A stretch of DNA of 5,935 bases from Chloroflexota bacterium (GTDB lineage: Bacteria; Chloroflexota; Anaerolineae; Anaerolineales; Villigracilaceae): NCBI GenBank assembly GCA_021796155.1, contig JAJYOO010000173.1, positions 1-5,935 on the forward strand. The letters run 5' to 3'. Every line of letters starts with the position of its first letter. The first letter of the stretch is position 1. Both the position numbers and the translations under genes were made by a program. Shown piece by piece: positions 5,905 through 5,935 of the stretch. Under the pieces are notes generated by a model, which did no database searches, was not told where the DNA came from, and saw only the letters and a program-made list of their open reading frames with translations.

Positions 5905-5911
5905 TCACCTC
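5905..5911 (-). promoter_or_regulatory. Ribosome binding site of the molybdoenzyme gene
   Basis: GAGGTGA on the - strand lies 4 nt before the ATG at 5898-5900 and supports that start. Only 24 bases remain beyond it, so no promoter can be assessed. Confidence 0.75.
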
Positions 5912-5935
5912 GCTGAAATTACAAAATGAATCGAA

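Noticed and set aside
1..5935. Defence island, CRISPR array, prophage or new multi-gene system
   Set aside because: No arrays of spaced repeats, no transposase, integrase or toxin-antitoxin gene, and the genes other than the helicase are common housekeeping or stress families. The helicase-HNH protein alone does not establish a defence system.

Overview
The window looks like ordinary chromosome from a Chloroflexota bacterium, most likely of the Anaerolineae type. This is inferred from protein style: lipoproteins whose Cys is followed by Thr/Pro-rich spacers, an HtrA protease with a lipobox-like N-terminus, a type-B J-protein, and short GTAGGGGC palindromes between genes. No marker gene in the window fixes the taxonomy. 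Seven protein genes are present. I see no rRNA, tRNA, CRISPR array, transposase or phage gene.

Positions 1-2236 (+ strand) hold three closely spaced genes: the C-terminal part of a large DEAD/DEAH helicase of the MrfA/YprA (DUF1998) family, entering from the left edge; a small lipoprotein of unknown family starting 3 nt after the helicase stop; and a DUF4163/DUF3298 (RsiV-like) lipoprotein. The helicase fragment carries two oddities. One is an HNH-nuclease-like domain embedded just before the DUF1998 zinc domain. The other is a GC-rich palindromic sequence read through in frame as a low-complexity linker.

Positions 2237-2852 hold a perfect 11-bp hairpin between converging genes, then a LOG-family (TIGR00730) nucleotide phosphoribohydrolase on the - strand. 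Positions 2853-3035 form a divergent intergenic region. Positions 3036-5185 (+ strand) are a likely two-gene protein-quality-control operon: a DnaJ/CbpA-type co-chaperone and an extracytoplasmic HtrA/Deg serine protease. This operon ends in a second copy of the GTAGGGGC hairpin and a strong terminator, shared with the last gene, a cytoplasmic sulfite-oxidase-fold molybdoenzyme on the - strand (5259-5900).

Most of the window is housekeeping or stress-response material. The observations most worth following are the HNH domain inside the repair-type helicase and the in-frame palindromic element in the same gene. I did not find convincing evidence for a wholly new multi-gene system.
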